Shown piece after piece: positions 5,059 through 7,693 of a DNA stretch of 7,693 nt. Where the stretch lies: the NCBI GenBank assembly GCA_031263835.1, contig JAISEZ010000197.1:1-7693 (forward strand), in the 5' to 3' direction. The translations under genes were made by a program, and so were the position numbers. Source of the stretch: Tannerella sp. Its GTDB lineage: Bacteria > Bacteroidota > Bacteroidia > Bacteroidales > Tannerellaceae. The notes under the pieces are model-generated. The model ran no database searches. It was given only the letters and a program-made list of their open reading frames with translations, and was not told the origin of the DNA. Position 1 is the stretch's first letter, and every line of letters begins with the position of its first letter.

Positions 5059-7062
5059 TCAGTTTCTTTTAAAATGTACGGCCAGACCGCCGGCCGAAGC
5101 CAGCCGGACTTTCATCCGGCTGCCGGCTTTCACCTTTTCCTTCCGGATGACAATCTTTTTGGGATACAGGCCGGAGTCCGGAGCGTCGGCGTAGATTTCG
5201 GCCGTATATGAACCCGGCTCCAGAAAGTCGAGCGGGATTTCGTACGTCCGTTCCGTCCAGTCGGTCATGGCGCCCAGATACCAGTCGTCGCCCTTCCTGC
5301 GCGCGACGGTGATGTATTCGCCCGGATAGCCGTTGAGCACTTTGGTTCTGTCCCACGCGGCGGCGGGGACGTCCCGGATGAAGCGGAACGAGGGGTCGCC
5401 GCGGTAGGCTTCCGGCCAGTCGGACACCATCTGGTAGGGCGATTCGTAAACCACGTAGGCTGCCAGATGATGCGCCCGCGTACCCATGACCATTGGCCGG
5501 CCCTCCATGCGCGCCTCGAAATCGTCGCGCGTCACATTGTCGAAGCCTCCGGGCGTGTAGTCCACCAGTCCGGTAATCATGCGCGTGAAGGGGATGACGA
5601 GCCGGTTTTCGGGATTGTCGCGATAGCCGGCCTTCGAGCCTTCCATCCCGAGGACGCCCTCGTAGCCCACGACGTTCGGATACGTGCGCTGCAGGCCCCA
5701 TCCCTTGGTGGCGCCGTGGAAGTCCACCATCAGGTGATGCCGCGCCGCCTTCTCCGCCACTTCGTAGTAGAAGCGGATGGCCGCCTGGTCGTCGCGTTCG
5801 ACGAAGTCTATCTTCATCCCGGCCACGCCCCACTGTTCATAGAGGGGAAACGCCTCGTCCATCCGGTTCCAGACGTGACGCGCATAGAGCCAGATGAAGA
5901 CCCTGACGCCTTTCGACCGGGCATAGGCCACGACTTCGGGCACGTTGACGTTGTCGCGGCACTGCGTGATGTCCTCGCCGCTCCAGCCGGCGTCGATCGT
6001 CATGTATTCAAGGCCGGATTCGGCGGCGAAATCCGCGTAATACTTCATGTTTTCCGTCGTGTAAGCCTTCTTCCCTTCCCTGTTCAGGCTGCCGTTCCAC
6101 CAGTCCCAGGCCGATTTGCCGGCCGTGATCCAGGACGTGTCCTCGATGCGGCACTCCGGATTGAGGCTGGTGAGAATGTTGTTTTCGATGAAGCGCGCCG
6201 GGTCGGAGGCGACCATAATGACGCGCCAGGGCGTCTGATGAGGCAGTTTGCCGGCCACGGCGATTTCCGGATCGGTCGGACCGGGCGCGATCACGGCGTC
6301 GAAACGGTGTCCCGTCCATGAACCGGTGGGATTGCACAGATACATGGAGGAATTGTTTTCCAGATGAGCTTCGGTGATGGCCATCCAGCCCGCGCCGGCC
6401 ACATCAATCAGCAGCGGCAGCCCGACAAGGTATTTGCTGGGCACGCCGCCCTGATTGGCAAGGCCGGAGATGGGCACCTTGTGATACTCGCTTTCGTAGC
6501 CCGACTTGAAGTTGGGCAGCACCAGCGCGTAGCAGTTAGCGTCCCGGACTACCCGGAACTCCGTCTTCTCGCTTTTCAGGCGGTACTCCGTCAGCGGCGC
6601 CTGTTCCGGCACGAGGTAGCGGAAGGCCACGGCGTCATTGTAGGCGCGCGCCTCCACGTACATTCTGCGTTTCGACCCTTCGCGCTCCACCACTTCGAGG
6701 GTGACGGAGCGGTAACTCTCGGAGACGGCGCTTGTCCGGCCGGTAAGCAGCCTGTATTCGTCCTTTCCTTCCGAACGGGAACTGTTTGCAATCTCTACTG
6801 CTTCACCCAGTACGCGACTGCGCTGCAACTCCAGCCCCAGCGCCGAAGGTTCCAGCAAGAGCCTGCTGCGGTAACTTACTTCATACTCCAGTTTGGCTTC
6901 CCTTGTCCGGAAGGTAATACTCAGCGCCCCGTCGGGCGAAAGCAATACGACGTCGTTTGTCTGTCCCCGCATACCGGGGCAGAAAACTGCCGCCAGTATC
7001 GCGATACATGCCAGCCGCCTGTATCCGGCCGGCTTCATTTTCTTTTCTATTGAATGGTTCAT
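5059..7062 (-). CDS. Secreted GH97 glycoside hydrolase, retaining (alpha-galactosidase-like) type
   Basis: A 667-residue GH97 enzyme with an N-terminal beta-sandwich (about 37-290), a catalytic barrel (about 300-570) and a C-terminal beta domain (about 575-667). The barrel shows WDWWNGSLN (319-327), MTIDAGWS (354-361), VFIWLYARH (388-396), GVAGMKIDFVERDDQ (412-426), MVDFHGATKGWG (445-456) and YPNVVGYEGVLGMEG (461-475). D418 in GMKIDF corresponds to the nucleophile D415 of the retaining Bacteroides thetaiotaomicron GH97 alpha-galactosidase; inverting SusB-type members lack it. E474 is the likely acid/base, and E468, six residues earlier, a likely calcium ligand, by the SusB E526/E532 spacing. 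Residues 9-33 form an export signal with probable cleavage before QTN; C28 follows AVF, a poor lipobox, so a soluble periplasmic protein is favoured. The ATG at 7062 is used; the ATG at 7038 (MKPAGYRR) would give a more conventional signal peptide and remains possible. It is the first gene of the operon with GH36; its promoter was not identified. Confidence 0.92.
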   Translation of the reverse strand: MNHSIEKKMKPAGYRRLACIAILAAVFCPGMRGQTNDVVLLSPDGALSITFRTREAKLEYEVSYRSRLLLEPSALGLELQRSRVLGEAVEIANSSRSEGKDEYRLLTGRTSAVSESYRSVTLEVVEREGSKRRMYVEARAYNDAVAFRYLVPEQAPLTEYRLKSEKTEFRVVRDANCYALVLPNFKSGYESEYHKVPISGLANQGGVPSKYLVGLPLLIDVAGAGWMAITEAHLENNSSMYLCNPTGSWTGHRFDAVIAPGPTDPEIAVAGKLPHQTPWRVIMVASDPARFIENNILTSLNPECRIEDTSWITAGKSAWDWWNGSLNREGKKAYTTENMKYYADFAAESGLEYMTIDAGWSGEDITQCRDNVNVPEVVAYARSKGVRVFIWLYARHVWNRMDEAFPLYEQWGVAGMKIDFVERDDQAAIRFYYEVAEKAARHHLMVDFHGATKGWGLQRTYPNVVGYEGVLGMEGSKAGYRDNPENRLVIPFTRMITGLVDYTPGGFDNVTRDDFEARMEGRPMVMGTRAHHLAAYVVYESPYQMVSDWPEAYRGDPSFRFIRDVPAAAWDRTKVLNGYPGEYITVARRKGDDWYLGAMTDWTERTYEIPLDFLEPGSYTAEIYADAPDSGLYPKKIVIRKEKVKAGSRMKVRLASAGGLAVHFKRN

Positions 7063-7121
7063 ATTATCTGTTTTTTAATGAATACATCTTTTCTTTGAAA
7101 CACAGAGAGAGGGTGCAGGGT
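7063..7121 (-). other. Leader of the GH97-GH36 operon
   Basis: The 59 bp between the GH97 start and the 42-bp array are A-rich on the minus strand (attaaaaaacagataat before the ATG), typical of Bacteroidetes translation starts without a Shine-Dalgarno sequence. I find no convincing TAnnTTTG box; TATTCATT, about 20 nt upstream of the ATG, matches it poorly. The real promoter may be in or beyond the repeat array. Confidence 0.4.
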
Positions 7122-7402
7122 GCAGGAGGTCGTCCTGTTTCGCAGTACGGCCTCTCGCATTGCGCAGGAAGCCGTACTATTGTATAGTACGATCTCTCGC
7201 GTTGCGCAGGAAGTCGTACTATTGTATAGTACGGTCTCTCGCGTTGCGCAGGAAGCCGTACTATTATATAGTACGGTCTCTCGCGTTACGCAGGAAGCCG
7301 TACTATTGTATAGTACGTTCTCTCGCATTGTGCAGGAAGCCGTACTATTATATAGTACAATCTCTCGCATCGTGCAGGAAGCCGTCCTGTTATGCAGGAA
7401 AG
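7122..7402. repeat. 42-bp tandem array of hairpin-forming units
   Basis: Units start at 7122, 7164, 7206, 7248, 7290, 7332 and 7374, exactly 42 bp apart: six full units and a partial seventh. Each begins gcaggaag and ends near ctctcgc followed by a short variable stretch. The five central units contain the perfect palindrome GTACTAT-NNN-ATAGTAC (first at 7174-7190, last at 7342-7358). Within these units the only change in the palindrome is the central loop base. In the first unit (7132-7148) and the partial last unit (7385-7399) the stem sequence differs but pairing is largely kept. Because 42 is divisible by 3, open frames run through the array on both strands with a 14-residue repeat; I do not consider these genes. 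There are no spacers, so it is not a CRISPR array. Confidence 0.92.
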
Positions 7403-7489
7403 TATCCCGAATCTTCCGGCAGCCGGGCGCGGTATCTACCCCGGGCTGCGCCTGCGGCCTGCACGGGGTTAGGCATTGTCCGGAAATAA
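7403..7489. other. Gene-free GC-rich stretch between the two repeat regions
   Basis: No gene or confident RNA is visible. Together with the repeats on each side it belongs to a 631-bp gene-free end of the window (7063-7693). It contains ccccgggctgcgcctgcggc (7440-7459), part of which (gggctgc) is shared with the flanking inverted repeat, suggesting decayed copies of that repeat. Confidence 0.4.
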
Positions 7490-7545
7490 ACCGTACATTT
7501 CTGGGCTGCTTCGTTCCTCGCAGTGACGGTCGGCAGACCCGGGCT

Positions 7546-7565
7546 GCTTTGCTTTGCTTTGCTTC
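7546..7565. repeat. Pentamer run (GCTTT)3-GCTTC
   Basis: Three exact GCTTT units and one GCTTC lie inside the inverted repeat. They join a copy of the gggctgc motif to a cttcgttcctcgca motif, so the run looks like a slippage expansion of the arm sequence gggctgcttcgttcctcgca. Confidence 0.75.
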
Positions 7566-7570
7566 GTTCC

Positions 7571-7610
7571 TCGCAACCCCTCGCAACGTTTCGCAACTCC
7601 TCGCAGGGAC
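7571..7610. repeat. Decamer run of TCGCAACNNN units
   Basis: Four consecutive 10-bp units begin TCGCA: tcgcaacccc, tcgcaacgtt, tcgcaactcc and the divergent tcgcagggac. TCGCA is also part of the inverted-repeat arms (ttcctcgcagtgacgg), so this run looks like a local expansion of the arm core. Confidence 0.7.
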
Positions 7611-7693
7611 GGGTCGACAAACGTACGTGTTCCGGCAACCGTCGCTGCGCCGACCGTCACTGCGAGGAACGAAGCAGCCCAGAAATATACGGT

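Larger units (their letters stand above)
7490..7693. repeat. 204-bp inverted repeat with 44-bp arms (palindromic element 4)
   Basis: The left arm, 7490-7533, and right arm, 7650-7693, are reverse complements at 43 of 44 positions; the only difference is near the outer end (gtaca versus gtata). The right arm ends at the window edge, so the repeat may extend. The arm core, cactgcgaggaacgaagcag on one strand, resembles from memory a dispersed intergenic repeat seen in many unrelated bacteria, often mis-translated as CEERS, ARNEA or LRGTKQ peptides; those words appear here in several frames. The central 116 bp hold further short repeats, listed separately. No transposase-like frame lies between the arms. 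Confidence 0.88.

Noticed and set aside
3277..5211. Long open frame (644 codons) on the plus strand opposite the GH36 gene
   Set aside because: It is the antisense of a well-supported GH36 enzyme and spans the operon junction. Its translation is low-complexity and Arg/Val/Gln-rich with no recognisable domain, as expected from GC-rich codon shadows.
5467..6321. Open frame of 284 codons on the plus strand opposite GH97
   Set aside because: It mirrors the GH97 coding sequence, shows no domain, and has no promoter-like sequence that I could find.
6973..6981. Lipoprotein signal with C28 in the GH97 N-terminus
   Set aside because: The residues before the cysteine are A-V-F. Phenylalanine at -1 does not fit a lipobox, and a better type I cleavage site lies just before QTN.
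7122..7402. CRISPR array
   Set aside because: Units are directly adjacent with no unique spacers, and the whole 42 bp is repeated. No cas gene is in view.
7059..7586. Possible 14-residue repeat protein (units like TASCATRETVLYNS) on the minus strand, and a partner frame on the plus strand at 7160-7489
   Set aside because: A 42-bp period keeps frames open on both strands automatically. Among the central units, several of the differences change the amino acid in the minus frame, while the DNA palindrome is preserved, so the signal is in the DNA rather than in a protein. The frame also overlaps the GH97 start and runs into the dispersed repeat.
7490..7693. Insertion sequence or MITE with terminal inverted repeats
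   Set aside because: There is no transposase frame between the arms, and flanking target duplications cannot be checked because the right arm reaches the window edge. Only the inverted repeat itself is reported.

Overview
The window looks like chromosomal DNA from a fairly GC-rich member of the Bacteroidales. Three things point there: Bacteroidetes-type promoters (TAnnTTTG) in front of two genes, no clear Shine-Dalgarno sequences but A-rich leaders, and a gene set typical of that order (a RNase HI with an N-terminal viroplasmin-like domain ending in WGEIPADFGRK, a FucP-type sugar porter, and secreted GH97 and GH36 glycosidases). The species cannot be named from the sequence.

Layout from left to right: the N-terminal part of a short-chain dehydrogenase (1-167, minus, cut by the window edge); a repeat-filled gap; a RNase HI gene (404-1033, minus); a 463-bp divergent gap holding a 299-bp near-palindrome; a FucP-family proton/sugar symporter (1497-2801, plus); a heptamer-built hairpin of about 117 bp at the convergent junction; then a two-gene minus-strand operon of a GH97 glycosidase (5059-7062, first gene) and a GH36 alpha-galactosidase (2896-5055, second gene), separated by 3 nt. 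The last 631 bp (7063-7693) contain no convincing gene, but hold a 42-bp tandem hairpin array and a 204-bp inverted repeat.

Functionally, the GH97 enzyme (retaining subtype, nucleophile candidate D418) and the GH36 enzyme (nucleophile D463, acid/base D532) both carry export signals and probably release alpha-linked galactose from oligosaccharides in the periplasm. The convergent FucP-type porter could import the released monosaccharide, although it is not in the same transcription unit. No SusC/SusD pair or regulator is visible.

The most unusual aspect is outside the genes. All four non-trivial intergenic spaces carry an inverted-repeat structure, and these are built largely from short tandem units: 7-mers in three of them, an adjoining 8-mer array, 42-bp hairpin units, and 5- and 10-mers. 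In the fucP/GH36 junction the repeat even supplies both stop codons. In the 42-bp array the changes avoid the hairpin stem or occur as compensating base-pair swaps, which suggests that the folded or palindromic form matters.
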